From assembly GCF_000969835.1 (NCBI RefSeq), contig NZ_KQ033912.1, forward strand, positions 2,431,920 to 2,495,919: a DNA stretch of 64,000 bases. Direction: 5' to 3'. A program made the translations under genes and the position numbers. The number at the start of each line of letters is the position of its first letter. The first letter of the stretch is position 1. Shown in pieces: positions 1 through 9,287 of this stretch. Below the pieces are notes generated by a model. It was given only the letters and a program-made list of their open reading frames with translations. It ran no database searches and was not told the DNA's origin. This DNA is from Parabacteroides goldsteinii DSM 19448 = WAL 12034. Lineage in GTDB: Bacteria; Bacteroidota; Bacteroidia; Bacteroidales; Tannerellaceae.

Positions 1-1485
1 AGTCCAGTCCCAGCGGGCATAGAACGCTCCGACATCACCAGTCTTCCGGGCAATATCGAACACCTCGTTGTATTCGAGGACGTTCAGGTTTCCTCCATAA
101 ATGAAAGCGGCATGGGGAGCATTGTGGACGAGGTTATGGGAAACCTTTATCCCGACCGCATTCCCTTCGTGAATTCCTATCCCGGTTTCATAGAAGCCGA
201 CTTTTACCGCAGGGGCATAACTCTGCTGTATCTCTCCGAAGCGGGTGAAATAATTATTGTCGATGCTATGACCGCAGGTTTGCAGGGATGGGCGGTCACC
301 GCCCGACACCTCGATACAGGTCCGCCCGATATGGCTGAAATCGGAGCTTTGTACCCGGTGTTCCTTTCCTCCGGTTATGGAGACTGCGTTTCCCAGGATA
401 TTCCGGAAACTGCATCCGGCAATGAGATTCTTCTCCCCTTCCGCGATGCGGATGCCATCTCCCAGATGGTTTTTCAGTATGATGCCTTCCAGTTTCAGGT
501 TCTTCATTCCGGTGATATCGAACAAGGTCGCCGGATGTGAAACCAGGCTCAGTTGCCTTTCATCGAAAGATTCGGGGGGCAGAAAATAGATTTTATGGGT
601 AGTGAAGTCGACACACCATTCTCCGGGGCGATCGATCTCTTCGATCAGGTTCTCCACATAATAGTTCTCTTTTCCCGAGCCGGAAGGACGGTCGTATTTC
701 GAGCCGATGCCTCCGAATATACCGACATCTTTCCCATTTTCCGTTTCGATGCCTACCGCCTGTGTCACGATACAGCGGACGGTGTCGATCTCCTGTATCT
801 TTACGGTCCATGCCTGCCATGGGATCCTCCAGTAGCCGGTGAACCATACACCCGATGGAAGTGCTTCCGTCCAGGCGCCGTGGCGGGGATCGTCGTATTC
901 AAAGATACCCCCTCTCTTTGCGTTCCCGAAGTTGTCGAGAACCTTTTTCATATACAGATATCCTTCGTTGGGATAACGGGAAAGCGGTAACAGTTCTTCC
1001 TGATAGATCAGTTGCGGGAAATTCTCCCGGGCTTTGAACCGTTCGGGGAAAGTTTCCACCCGGATGCCGAGTGCTTCCAGGTCGATCTCCCGGATACGGT
1101 CTGCCGCTTCTTTCCTTACCCGTTTTCTGATCCGGTCGTCGGTCACCGGTTTCAGGTATCCTGCCAGCGGTTTGTCGAGACGAAGGACGGCTTTATGTAA
1201 GTTGAGGGCTTTAATGGTCAGTTCTTTGACCGGACAGGTGTTGCCAGACAGCCGGATACCTTCGGACAGGAAATGATCGCCGTCGAGTAAAATCAGTTCG
1301 GCACTTTCTTCTTTCCCGGCAGATAAAGCAGACAGAGCTTCCTCAATCGTAGAGAACGGAGCCTGTACGGAGCCGTCGGGCACCGCTGTCCGGGGTAAAG
1401 GCGATATGTAAACCTTTCTTCCTTTTGCCGGAAGGGTTGCCAGGGAAAGGTAGGCGAACAGTATTGTCAGATAAAATATCTTCAT
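1..1485 (-). CDS. Secreted right-handed parallel beta-helix protein, C-terminus cut by window edge
   Basis: The reading frame is open from the ATG at 1485 down to base 1, giving 495 codons with no stop, so the gene continues beyond the window. The start is followed by a signal peptide (MKIFYLTILFAYLSLATLPAKG). Next comes the N-terminal pattern of pectate-lyase-like beta-helix proteins (VYISP, then DGSVQAPFSTIEEAL), and later helix rungs such as LKLEGIILKNHLGDGI and VSHNLVHNAPHAAFIYGG. The stretch LEYNEVFDIARKTGDVGAFY is typical of beta-helix glycosidases and lyases such as GH141 and relatives. It is probably a periplasmic or surface enzyme acting on pectin-like or arabinogalactan side chains. 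It lies downstream of the hybrid regulator on the same strand but has its own promoter-like box at 1531-1538. The exact family cannot be fixed because the end is missing. Confidence 0.75.
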   Translation of the reverse strand, partial: MKIFYLTILFAYLSLATLPAKGRKVYISPLPRTAVPDGSVQAPFSTIEEALSALSAGKEESAELILLDGDHFLSEGIRLSGNTCPVKELTIKALNLHKAVLRLDKPLAGYLKPVTDDRIRKRVRKEAADRIREIDLEALGIRVETFPERFKARENFPQLIYQEELLPLSRYPNEGYLYMKKVLDNFGNAKRGGIFEYDDPRHGAWTEALPSGVWFTGYWRIPWQAWTVKIQEIDTVRCIVTQAVGIETENGKDVGIFGGIGSKYDRPSGSGKENYYVENLIEEIDRPGEWCVDFTTHKIYFLPPESFDERQLSLVSHPATLFDITGMKNLKLEGIILKNHLGDGIRIAEGEKNLIAGCSFRNILGNAVSITGGKEHRVQSSDFSHIGRTCIEVSGGDRPSLQTCGHSIDNNYFTRFGEIQQSYAPAVKVGFYETGIGIHEGNAVGIKVSHNLVHNAPHAAFIYGGNLNVLEYNEVFDIARKTGDVGAFYARWDWT

Positions 1486-1530
1486 GCTGATAAATGGAAT
1501 GAATTAAGTTGTTGTTTGTTTGATACGAGG

Positions 1531-1538
1531 CAAAAGTA
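1531..1538 (-). promoter_or_regulatory. Promoter -7-like box for the beta-helix gene
   Basis: On the minus strand the sequence reads TACTTTTG, matching the Bacteroidetes -7 consensus TAnnTTTG, about 46 bases before the start codon at 1485. No clear -33 TTTG is visible, so this is a motif match only. Confidence 0.4.
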
Positions 1539-1731
1539 CGTGACAAAAGGGGGAGGATAGTAGGACTGGTCGTTCAAAATGTATGACAATGGTTACATAA
1601 AGCCGGTTTTATAAGAGTTTTGTTACTTTGATGTAACTTTTTTGATACGGTATCCCTTTCGTCAGAAGATACCGTGATGCTATCCTTTGGACTTAGTTAT
1701 TTGCATGCAGAGGCTTACTGTTCCCGAAGAA

Positions 1732-1760
1732 ACCTGCCGGCCCTCGTAAGGCTGGCAGGT
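1732..1760 (-). terminator. Hairpin just after the hybrid regulator gene
   Basis: An 11-bp stem (1732-1742 with 1750-1760, one G-U pair) closes a 7-base loop, starting 7 bases after the stop of the minus-strand regulator gene. The T tract that follows is weak, so it could be a terminator or a 3'-end stabilising stem. Confidence 0.5.
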
Positions 1761-1766
1761 ATGGGT

Positions 1767-4700
1767 TTATCTGTAGTTCCGGGCATATTCGGAAGGAGAG
1801 ATATTATAGTTTGCTTTAAAGCATTTTCCAAAGTAGGAAACTTCGTTGAAACCGCATTTGTAAGAGACTTCGGTGACTGTATCGTCGGTGGTGGACAATA
1901 GCTCCGCAGCCTTTTTTAGACGGATATCCAGGATCAGCTTGCTCGGCGAAGAGCCGGTGACAGCCTTGATCTTACGGTAAAGCTGTACGCGACTCATGCC
2001 GATATCGTCGCTGAACTTGTCGATAGACAACTCTGTATTGTCTAGGTTGCTGTGGATATAATCGAGAACCTTTGCCATGAACTTGTCTTCCGTAGAAACC
2101 GTTTCCGTCGGGAAATTTCCGGTTACGATCTTTTGGGCATACAGTTCTCTCAGCTTTTGGCGGTTGGCAAGGAGATTGGCTATCCTGACCTTGAGCAGTT
2201 CGGGGTTGAATGGCTTCATGATGTAATCGTCGGCAAGCGAATCGTAGCCCTCCTTGATCTGTGACAGGGTAACCCGGGCTGTCAGCAGTATGATCGGGAT
2301 ATGCGAGGTGACCATATTGCTTTTCACCTTCTGGCAGAACTCGATGCCGTTCATCCGAGGTGTCATGATGTCGCTGATGATCAGGTCCGGCATCTCTTTG
2401 GTCACAACTTCGCAACCTTCCATGCAGTCTTCGGTGGCAGTAATATTGTAGTCGTTGCGCAGCATGTCGCAAAGGTAGTTCCTCACGTCCGCATTGTCCT
2501 CGATGACCACCAGGTGGTAACGTTTCCGAGGGGCAGGAATTTTGTTTTCTTCCACCGGCGAGTCGTCGAGAACAACCTGCGGTTTGTCGTAGGCATGCTC
2601 TACCTTGATCGCCTTGTTCTTCGATAATAGTTCATCTTCCTTTAGGAATTCCCTGCCCAGAGGGATGACAAACGAGAAGCGGGTCCCTTTATTTTCTTCA
2701 CTGGTCACCCAGATGTGGCCGTGGTGGAGTTCTATGATGCTCTTTGTCAGGCTTAACCCGATACCGGTCCCGTAGGCACTGGTATAGTCGTTCTCCCCCG
2801 CCTGGAAGAATGCTTCGAATACTTTCGGAAGCATTTCCTGCGGGATGCCTTTGCCGGAATCTTCGACGGTGACGAGTAATAACTTCGGATTATTGCCGAC
2901 GGGTTGGTAATCTTTCAGCTCCTCTGTGTGTACTATTTCCTCTTCTCCGATTTCTTTGGCGCTGATGATGACGTATCCTCCTTTGGGTGTGTGCTTGAAG
3001 GCGTTCGACAAGAGATTGAAGAATACTTTTTCCAGTAGGATATAATCGAACCATATCTTTGCTTCCCGCCCCGTGTTGTTATATTCCAGCAGGATATTCT
3101 TCTTATCAGCCAGCGGGCGGAAAGATAAGAGCATCTCGTTGACGAAATCGTCCAGTTTGTACTGTCCTGCCTTTAGATGCATCTTTCCCGCTTCCAGTTT
3201 CCGGAAATCCATCAGGCGGTTAACCAGCCAAAGCAGGCGCTGGGCGTTCTTGTTGATCAGTTCGAGCGGGCGTTTCAGTTCGGGGGACAGGTTTGTCTTG
3301 CTCAGCAGTTCGTCCAGCGGGGCGATGATTAGCGTGAGCGGTGTCCGTAGTTCATGCGAGAAGTTGGTGAACATCTGCACGCCTATCCGGTGGCTTGTCT
3401 CAATGTTGGTCTTTTCGATCTGCTTGATCCTCAGGTCCATCTTCAGCCTTTCTTCTCTTGTCTTATAACGGATAAAGAGGATGATGATCGCAATGAAGAC
3501 GGCTAGGTAGAAGAGATAAGCATACCAGGTCTTCCAAAAAGGAGGGAAAACTTTGATATGCAGGGAAGCTCCTACGTTGTTCCAGATACCGTCGTTGTTG
3601 CGGGCCTTGACCCTGAAGATGTAATCGCCGGGGGGGATATTGGTGTAGTTCACGCTCCGTTCGTTACCGATGTAGGTCCAGTTCTTGTCGAAGCCCTCCA
3701 GAATATAGGCAAACGAGTTGCTTTCGGGGTAGACATAGTTGAGGGCGGAATAACGGATGGTGAACGAAGTCTGGTCGTATTTCAGTTCTATTCGGTCGTT
3801 TTGCGGTTCTATCCAGGTGCGGGTTGCTTTTTCTCCGAAGTTATCCGCCCAGATAAGCACTTTCGAGATGATGACGCGGGGGATCCGTGTGTTCACCCTC
3901 AGCTGTGTGGGGTCGAAAGAGAGGAACAAGTTGTTTCCTCCCACATAGAATAGGTTATCGCCCGAACGCAGGCAGGAGTGCAGGTTTGTTTCCAGCAGCG
4001 AGTAGCCGTTGTTATATCCCCAGTTGTCGAACGATTCCTTTTTCGGGTTGAAACGGGAGATGCCTTTCAGGGTGGTGATCCAGAGATATCCTTTCTCGTC
4101 TTCCATGATACTGCTGATCGCATCGTTGTCGAGTCCCGCTTTCCGGTCGAATGTGCGGAAAGTCTCTTTGATACGGTCGTACAGAGCTAGTCCGCCACCG
4201 AAAGTACCTATCCACAGATTCCCTTTCTTGTCTTTGTAAATGCAGGTGACGTGGTTGCTGTTGAGGCAGTCGGGCGATTCTTTATCGTTCCTGAAATGGT
4301 CCAGTTTCTGCGTCTGCACGTTGTAACGGTACAGTCCTTCGGCGCGGGTGCCCATCCATATATATTCGGATTCGGCATATATATCCTGTACGTTTATCAG
4401 GGAGACATCCTTGTTCCGCCCTTTGACGGGGAAGCTGGCCGCCAGGGTGTTCTTTTCCATATCGTATAAAAGGATCGGGTTGTCTACACCCAGTGCGATC
4501 CAATACATGCCGTCTTCAGTCCGGGTGATACGTCTGACCTGGTTGTAGGGGAAGTCTGGTATCTCTTTTACGATCTGCCTTTTCTCCATGTCGTACAGGT
4601 ATAATCCGCAGTAGTAGATGCTGATCCAAAGATATTTATCACCCTCTTTCTGGATGTATTTGATCTCCCGGTTGGTTTTCGAGTTGGGTATTTGGAAATG

Positions 4701-5837
4701 GCAATATTCGTATGTCCCGGCTTCCCGGTCGTAGACGATCAGTCCGCCGTCGGTGCCCATCCACAGGTCGCCTTTGTATTCGACGATGGAGTTGATGTTC
4801 CCGATATTTTTCTGTAGGTACTTTGCCGGGTAATACGGGATGAAGAAGTTGCTGTAAGGCGTGTACAAGTTGACACCGCCGCCATAAGTGCCGATCCAGA
4901 TGTTCTCGGACAGGTCCTTATACAGGGAGATAATGGTGTTTTCGCTTAGACCGCCTACATCTTCGCTGCGGAAGCAGTTGATCAGTTTGTTTTTACTTTG
5001 GTCGTACACCAATAGTCCATTGCGGGTTGCCAGCATCAGATTGTCCTCCTCAGTTTCTACGATGTAGTTAACCTGTTCGTTGTTGAATGTGATACCGTCC
5101 GTCCACGACAAGTCAGCCTGTATAAGTCTTCCCGTTTCTTCTTCAAAGTACTTGAGGCCGGAGCTCCACATGCCGACCCATAATTTGTTGTTCGAATCTT
5201 CGAAGAGGAAGAACAGCTTTTCATCGTTGTCGAAGTGGAACTTCTTTGTTTTCATCGACTCCGGTTCGAGAATACAGAGTGTGTTGTTCACCAGGTAACA
5301 GATGTTCCCGTTCTTCCGTTGCATCAGCCAGAAGATGGAACCTTCATCCGATATCCGTTCGAAATCATCTGTTTCGGAGTTGTAGAGATCGAGTCCGCTG
5401 ATCGTTCCGACCCACAATCTTTTCCGTTTGTCACATAAGATATGTTTGATACAGTTGTCGGAGAGACTGTTTCCGCCCCCTTCTTCTTTATAATACTGGT
5501 AGAAACGTTTGGTATTGGTGTCGTACCGGGTCAGCCCTTTATGCGAACCGATCCAGAGCACGCCGTTCTCTACTTCCGTGATGGTGGTCACGTCGCTGCT
5601 GGTAAGTGAGTTTTCCGAGCCGTCGGCACGGTAGACTTCAAATTCGGTTCCGTCGAAACGGTTCAGGCCGTCACGGGTACAGAACCAGATGTAGCCTTTG
5701 CTGTCTTCCAACGTCCTGATGACCGTGTTCTGCGATAGGCCGTCTTTTACGGTATAATTCTTGAACAAGGCGGTCTTTTCTTGTGCATATAGTTGGATGA
5801 AGGGTAACAGGATAAGTAGAGTAATGATGGTTTTCAT
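1767..5837 (-). CDS. Hybrid two-component system regulator (HTCS), one-protein sensor kinase and AraC-type activator
   Basis: This 1356-residue protein senses a glycan fragment in the periplasm and activates the neighbouring polysaccharide utilization genes. The order is: signal peptide (about 1-18), two-component-regulator propeller repeats with many WIGT/LWVGT motifs (about 20-690), a Y_Y_Y Ig-like domain (about 695-755), one membrane segment (about 768-786), HisKA with phospho-accepting His828 in NFSHELRTPL, and HATPase motifs (NAFKHTPKGG, DSGKGIP, GTGIGLSL). A receiver domain follows with phospho-acceptor Asp1156 in LIISDIMTP, then a C-terminal AraC helix-turn-helix (SRVQLYRKIKAVTG, then CGFNEVSYFGKCFK). 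The length and order are normal for the family and all key residues are present. It is transcribed divergently from the GH3/SGNH/SusCD genes, which are its probable targets along with the beta-helix gene. Confidence 0.97.
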   Translation of the reverse strand: MKTIITLLILLPFIQLYAQEKTALFKNYTVKDGLSQNTVIRTLEDSKGYIWFCTRDGLNRFDGTEFEVYRADGSENSLTSSDVTTITEVENGVLWIGSHKGLTRYDTNTKRFYQYYKEEGGGNSLSDNCIKHILCDKRKRLWVGTISGLDLYNSETDDFERISDEGSIFWLMQRKNGNICYLVNNTLCILEPESMKTKKFHFDNDEKLFFLFEDSNNKLWVGMWSSGLKYFEEETGRLIQADLSWTDGITFNNEQVNYIVETEEDNLMLATRNGLLVYDQSKNKLINCFRSEDVGGLSENTIISLYKDLSENIWIGTYGGGVNLYTPYSNFFIPYYPAKYLQKNIGNINSIVEYKGDLWMGTDGGLIVYDREAGTYEYCHFQIPNSKTNREIKYIQKEGDKYLWISIYYCGLYLYDMEKRQIVKEIPDFPYNQVRRITRTEDGMYWIALGVDNPILLYDMEKNTLAASFPVKGRNKDVSLINVQDIYAESEYIWMGTRAEGLYRYNVQTQKLDHFRNDKESPDCLNSNHVTCIYKDKKGNLWIGTFGGGLALYDRIKETFRTFDRKAGLDNDAISSIMEDEKGYLWITTLKGISRFNPKKESFDNWGYNNGYSLLETNLHSCLRSGDNLFYVGGNNLFLSFDPTQLRVNTRIPRVIISKVLIWADNFGEKATRTWIEPQNDRIELKYDQTSFTIRYSALNYVYPESNSFAYILEGFDKNWTYIGNERSVNYTNIPPGDYIFRVKARNNDGIWNNVGASLHIKVFPPFWKTWYAYLFYLAVFIAIIILFIRYKTREERLKMDLRIKQIEKTNIETSHRIGVQMFTNFSHELRTPLTLIIAPLDELLSKTNLSPELKRPLELINKNAQRLLWLVNRLMDFRKLEAGKMHLKAGQYKLDDFVNEMLLSFRPLADKKNILLEYNNTGREAKIWFDYILLEKVFFNLLSNAFKHTPKGGYVIISAKEIGEEEIVHTEELKDYQPVGNNPKLLLVTVEDSGKGIPQEMLPKVFEAFFQAGENDYTSAYGTGIGLSLTKSIIELHHGHIWVTSEENKGTRFSFVIPLGREFLKEDELLSKNKAIKVEHAYDKPQVVLDDSPVEENKIPAPRKRYHLVVIEDNADVRNYLCDMLRNDYNITATEDCMEGCEVVTKEMPDLIISDIMTPRMNGIEFCQKVKSNMVTSHIPIILLTARVTLSQIKEGYDSLADDYIMKPFNPELLKVRIANLLANRQKLRELYAQKIVTGNFPTETVSTEDKFMAKVLDYIHSNLDNTELSIDKFSDDIGMSRVQLYRKIKAVTGSSPSKLILDIRLKKAAELLSTTDDTVTEVSYKCGFNEVSYFGKCFKANYNISPSEYARNYR

Positions 5838-5863
5838 TCTTATTTTTGATTAAAGTAACACGC

Positions 5864-5871
5864 CAAATATA
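5864..5871 (-). promoter_or_regulatory. Promoter -7-like box for the HTCS gene
   Basis: The minus strand reads TATATTTG, an exact TAnnTTTG match, 26 bases before the start codon at 5837. No good -33 box is seen. The 268-bp divergent space 5838-6105 holds this box and the plus-strand box at 6053-6060; any regulator operator should lie here, but no repeat pair was recognised. Confidence 0.45.
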
Positions 5872-6052
5872 TAGGTATTTATTTAGAGTAACGGATTTCT
5901 GAATGTTAATATACAGTGTCGGAAGGTACTTTTTTTACTTTTTTCAGTTCCCCTGTAACGTAGTTCCCAATGATGTAACATCTGTCATATAGAAGTAACG
6001 ATGTTCTTAACTTATGAATCCAGTGTGTAAGGCCGTTCCGTTGTAAAGGAGA

Positions 6053-6060
6053 TACATTTG
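6053..6060 (+). promoter_or_regulatory. Promoter -7-like box for the GH3/SGNH genes
   Basis: TACATTTG matches TAnnTTTG, 45 bases upstream of the ATG at 6106. The -33 element is not evident, as expected for a promoter that needs an activator such as the divergent HTCS. Confidence 0.45.
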
Positions 6061-6105
6061 CCTCGTAGAATAATCAACAGAATCTAATATCGAAAATAGT
6101 TTATC

Positions 6106-7824
6106 ATGAAAATCCGAATCATTTGTTTATTCAGTCTGGTATATGTAGCTTCCGCCTTTTCGCAACCGAAAGATACTGCCTGGAAACAGTTGAGCCTGCG
6201 GGAAAAGATCGGGCAGACCATGCTGATGCTTCCAGACAGGAAACTGGAACTGGAGCTGGGGAACGGTTCGCTGGAAGCTTATTTCAAACGGTATCCGGTG
6301 AGCGGTTACTTTATGGGTTGGAAGTTGTTTACCGGAATACCCGATGCCGACCGGGTGGAGTATGTCAGAAAATCGGTCGAAGAATACCAGCAGGCTTCCT
6401 ATATGCCGCTGATCTTCCAGCAAGATTACGAGATGGGTGTCGGTATGCAGGGAATGACCCCTTTTCCGAAGGAGATGGCACTCGGAGCTACTGATTCGGA
6501 AGAGATGGCATATAACTATGGTAAGAGCGTTGGATTGGAATGCCGTTCATTGGGGATCTCCTGGGTACTTCATCCTGTAGCCGACCTGAACCTGAACCCC
6601 TTGAACCCTATCGCCAATACAAGAAGTATCTCGGACGACCCCGACAAGGCGATCCGTCTGCTTTCCCGTCAGATAAAAGGCTTACAGGATAACGGTGTGG
6701 CGGCAACGATCAAGCATTTTCCCGGCGACGGTGTGGACTACCGCGACCAGCATCTGATGACTACCTGTAATTCCTTATCCCGCGAGAAGTGGGACGAGTA
6801 TCATGGAAAGGTTTTTAAAGCATTGATAGATAGCGGTGTCGCCTGTATCATGCCGGGGCATATCACTTTACCCTGTTACCAGAAGGAAAAGATGAATGGT
6901 CATTATCTACCAGCGACCTTGTCCGAAGAGTTATTGACCGGCCTGCTGAAGAAAGAAATGAATTTCCAAGGAGTCATTGTCTCTGATGCCATGACGATGG
7001 CCGGTTTCCGGGGATGGTATGAAGACCGGCTGGAGGGTGAAATACAGAGTTTCTTGGCGGGAGTGGATATCTTGTTATGGCCCTCCTATCAATATATGGA
7101 TACGCTGGAGGCACGCATTACCCGGGGAGAGATCCCGATGGAAAGGCTGGATGATGCCGTCGGCCGTGTGTGGGCGATGAAGGAGCGTTTCGGATTATTG
7201 TCGCCTGACCGGAAATTGTTGCGTGCCTTAACGGCTGACGAACAGAAAGATATAAAAAAGGCTTCCCGGGAGATTACGGAATCTTCCATAACGTTGGTCA
7301 GGGATATCGATAAAAAGTTACCTTTATCACCGGAAAAGGATAAGAAAATATTGCTGGTTGCCGTAACTCCTGTTGCGAAAAAAGGGAATGATCGGGATTA
7401 TACGCGTTTACTGAATCTGAAGGAAGAGTTTGTCAGAAAGGGATTCGATGTCGATTTTCAGCGGAACATATTATATGAGAATCAGGGATGGGAAGACCAG
7501 TCGACCGAAAAGTACGATCGGGTTATTTTCCTTGTGGCACGTAATACGCATACTCCTTTCGGCCCGTTGCAGTTATGGGATGATGAAGCACAATCGGTTT
7601 GGGCGGCCAATGCGATGGATAAAAAGAAGATCATTGTCATTTCTTTGGGAAGCCCCTATGTAGGGACTGAGTATTTTGAACGCGTAACGACCTATATCAA
7701 TACGTATTCGAACGATGCTTCCACACATCAGGCGTTGCTGAAAGTGCTGACGGGTGAACTACCGTTCCGGGGAGTTTCGCCGGTCAGTCTGAATCCCCCG
7801 TTGTTTAACTTTAATGATAGATAA
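6106..7824 (+). CDS. Secreted GH3 glycosidase, NagZ-like subgroup
   Basis: This 572-residue exported enzyme (signal peptide about 1-19, ending AFSQ) has the GH3 N-terminal barrel. KHFPGDG (203-209) is followed by the Asp214-x-His216 pair that acts as acid/base in beta-N-acetylglucosaminidase-type GH3 proteins, and the nucleophile is Asp294 in GVIVSDAM. The usual second His of KHFPGHG is Asp here, so substrate preference may differ from classical NagZ. The C-terminal part (about 390-560) resembles the second GH3 domain. The next gene begins 3 bases after its stop, so they are co-transcribed. It probably trims a terminal beta-linked sugar from the glycan imported by the following SusCD pair. 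Confidence 0.88.
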   Translation: MKIRIICLFSLVYVASAFSQPKDTAWKQLSLREKIGQTMLMLPDRKLELELGNGSLEAYFKRYPVSGYFMGWKLFTGIPDADRVEYVRKSVEEYQQASYMPLIFQQDYEMGVGMQGMTPFPKEMALGATDSEEMAYNYGKSVGLECRSLGISWVLHPVADLNLNPLNPIANTRSISDDPDKAIRLLSRQIKGLQDNGVAATIKHFPGDGVDYRDQHLMTTCNSLSREKWDEYHGKVFKALIDSGVACIMPGHITLPCYQKEKMNGHYLPATLSEELLTGLLKKEMNFQGVIVSDAMTMAGFRGWYEDRLEGEIQSFLAGVDILLWPSYQYMDTLEARITRGEIPMERLDDAVGRVWAMKERFGLLSPDRKLLRALTADEQKDIKKASREITESSITLVRDIDKKLPLSPEKDKKILLVAVTPVAKKGNDRDYTRLLNLKEEFVRKGFDVDFQRNILYENQGWEDQSTEKYDRVIFLVARNTHTPFGPLQLWDDEAQSVWAANAMDKKKIIVISLGSPYVGTEYFERVTTYINTYSNDASTHQALLKVLTGELPFRGVSPVSLNPPLFNFNDR

Positions 7825-7826
7825 AG

Positions 7827-9101
7827 ATGAGAAACCGCATATTACCATTGATCTGTATATTTCTTTTGGGAGGGTTGCTCTTTTGCAATCCGGCAAAAGG
7901 TATTAATCCGGACGGTTTGCAGTCCCGCGGAGGACTTCCTGCTTTCTTTGCAAAGATCAGGGAGAAGCAGGAAGTGACGGTTGTCTTTCTGGGTGGAAGT
8001 ATTACGAACCATCGGGGTTACAGGGTGCAGATCACGGAGTGGATGGAACGGAACTATCCGGAGATAAAGATCCATGCCGTGAATGCCGGTATCGGGGGAA
8101 CCGGTTCCGACCTGGGTGTTTTCCGGACCGATGAAGATGTGCTCCGCCACGATCCCGACCTGGTGTTCGTTGAGTTTGCAGTGAACGATTCGAAAACCGA
8201 TTCGTTGCTGATCTGCAATTCGATGGAAGGGATTGTCCGTAAGATCAAACAGCAGGATCCGGCAACGGATATCTGCTTTCTGTATACCCTCAATATCGGG
8301 ATGCTGGATGATCTGAAAGCAGGGAAGACTTACCGTTCGGTCCGTTTTATGGAAAACGTCGCCGGGCACTACGGCATCCCATCCGTCAACTTCGCTTATG
8401 ATGTGATGGACTTACTGAATAAAGATCAATTAGTTTTTAAGGGAGAGAAAGATAAAAGTTATCCGGGGAAGGTTGTTTTTACGAACGACGGTACGCACCC
8501 CACTTTCGATGGCGGTCATGTGATCTATACCCGGACACTGGCCGCGGCACTGACGGAATTAGGAAAGCAACAAGCCGGTTCTGCTGCTTTCCGTATGCCT
8601 GCCCCTTTGTATCCGACTCATTATGAACAGGCAAAGATGTATTCTGTAGATGAATTCGTCCGAACGGGAGGTTGGCAGCCTGTAACGAAAGATGATAAGG
8701 TGTACCAATATTTTCAGGGAGACTCGGGTAAGCTGCCTGTTTTATTGAGTTCCGCCGATCCGGAAGATTCCATCGTGGTACGGTTTAAAGGTATCCGTGC
8801 CGGGCTTTTTGATGTGATCGGACCTTCTTCCGGAGGTATTTCCGTACAGACGGACGGGGAAGGATCGCAGTATATACGCCGATTCGATGTGTATTGCGGT
8901 AATACAAACCGTACTTCCTACCACCTGTTCGATACGCTTGACAATGGGATGCATACCGTTATAATCAAGCCTGACAGCCGGTGGTTCGATAAAAAGGAAA
9001 TTTATTCTTCACGACCGTCCGGTGTGAAAGAATTATCCTATTTCGATGAGTTCAATACTTATATAGGAAAGATCCTTGTCGTTGGAGAGGTGGTCAGATG
9101 A
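7827..9101 (+). CDS. Secreted SGNH/GDSL-type esterase
   Basis: This 424-residue exported hydrolase has a signal peptide (about 1-25). The SGNH blocks are clear: block I GGSIT with nucleophile Ser58, a Gly in NAGIGGTGSD (block II), Asn120 in FVEFAVND (block III), and the Asp221/His224 pair in NDGTHPTFDGGH (block V). These proteins usually remove acetyl or other acyl groups from polysaccharides. A C-terminal beta-rich region of about 170 residues follows the catalytic domain and could bind carbohydrate. It is packed against the GH3 gene upstream and precedes SusCD, so it probably deacylates the same glycan. Confidence 0.87.
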   Translation: MRNRILPLICIFLLGGLLFCNPAKGINPDGLQSRGGLPAFFAKIREKQEVTVVFLGGSITNHRGYRVQITEWMERNYPEIKIHAVNAGIGGTGSDLGVFRTDEDVLRHDPDLVFVEFAVNDSKTDSLLICNSMEGIVRKIKQQDPATDICFLYTLNIGMLDDLKAGKTYRSVRFMENVAGHYGIPSVNFAYDVMDLLNKDQLVFKGEKDKSYPGKVVFTNDGTHPTFDGGHVIYTRTLAAALTELGKQQAGSAAFRMPAPLYPTHYEQAKMYSVDEFVRTGGWQPVTKDDKVYQYFQGDSGKLPVLLSSADPEDSIVVRFKGIRAGLFDVIGPSSGGISVQTDGEGSQYIRRFDVYCGNTNRTSYHLFDTLDNGMHTVIIKPDSRWFDKKEIYSSRPSGVKELSYFDEFNTYIGKILVVGEVVR

Positions 9102-9287
9102 CCGCGTATGTATTACTGGGATATGAAAGGAGATCGACGAATAGTATAATTGATTAAAAAACGAGTGCCTATGAAGATATGCTGAGTACAGAGAAGGAAC
9201 CGGATACGTTGTTTTCCGGGATGGTTCAAATGTCTTATGTATTTGAGATAACCTGAATTTATTACTAACTAATCATTAATTTATTGT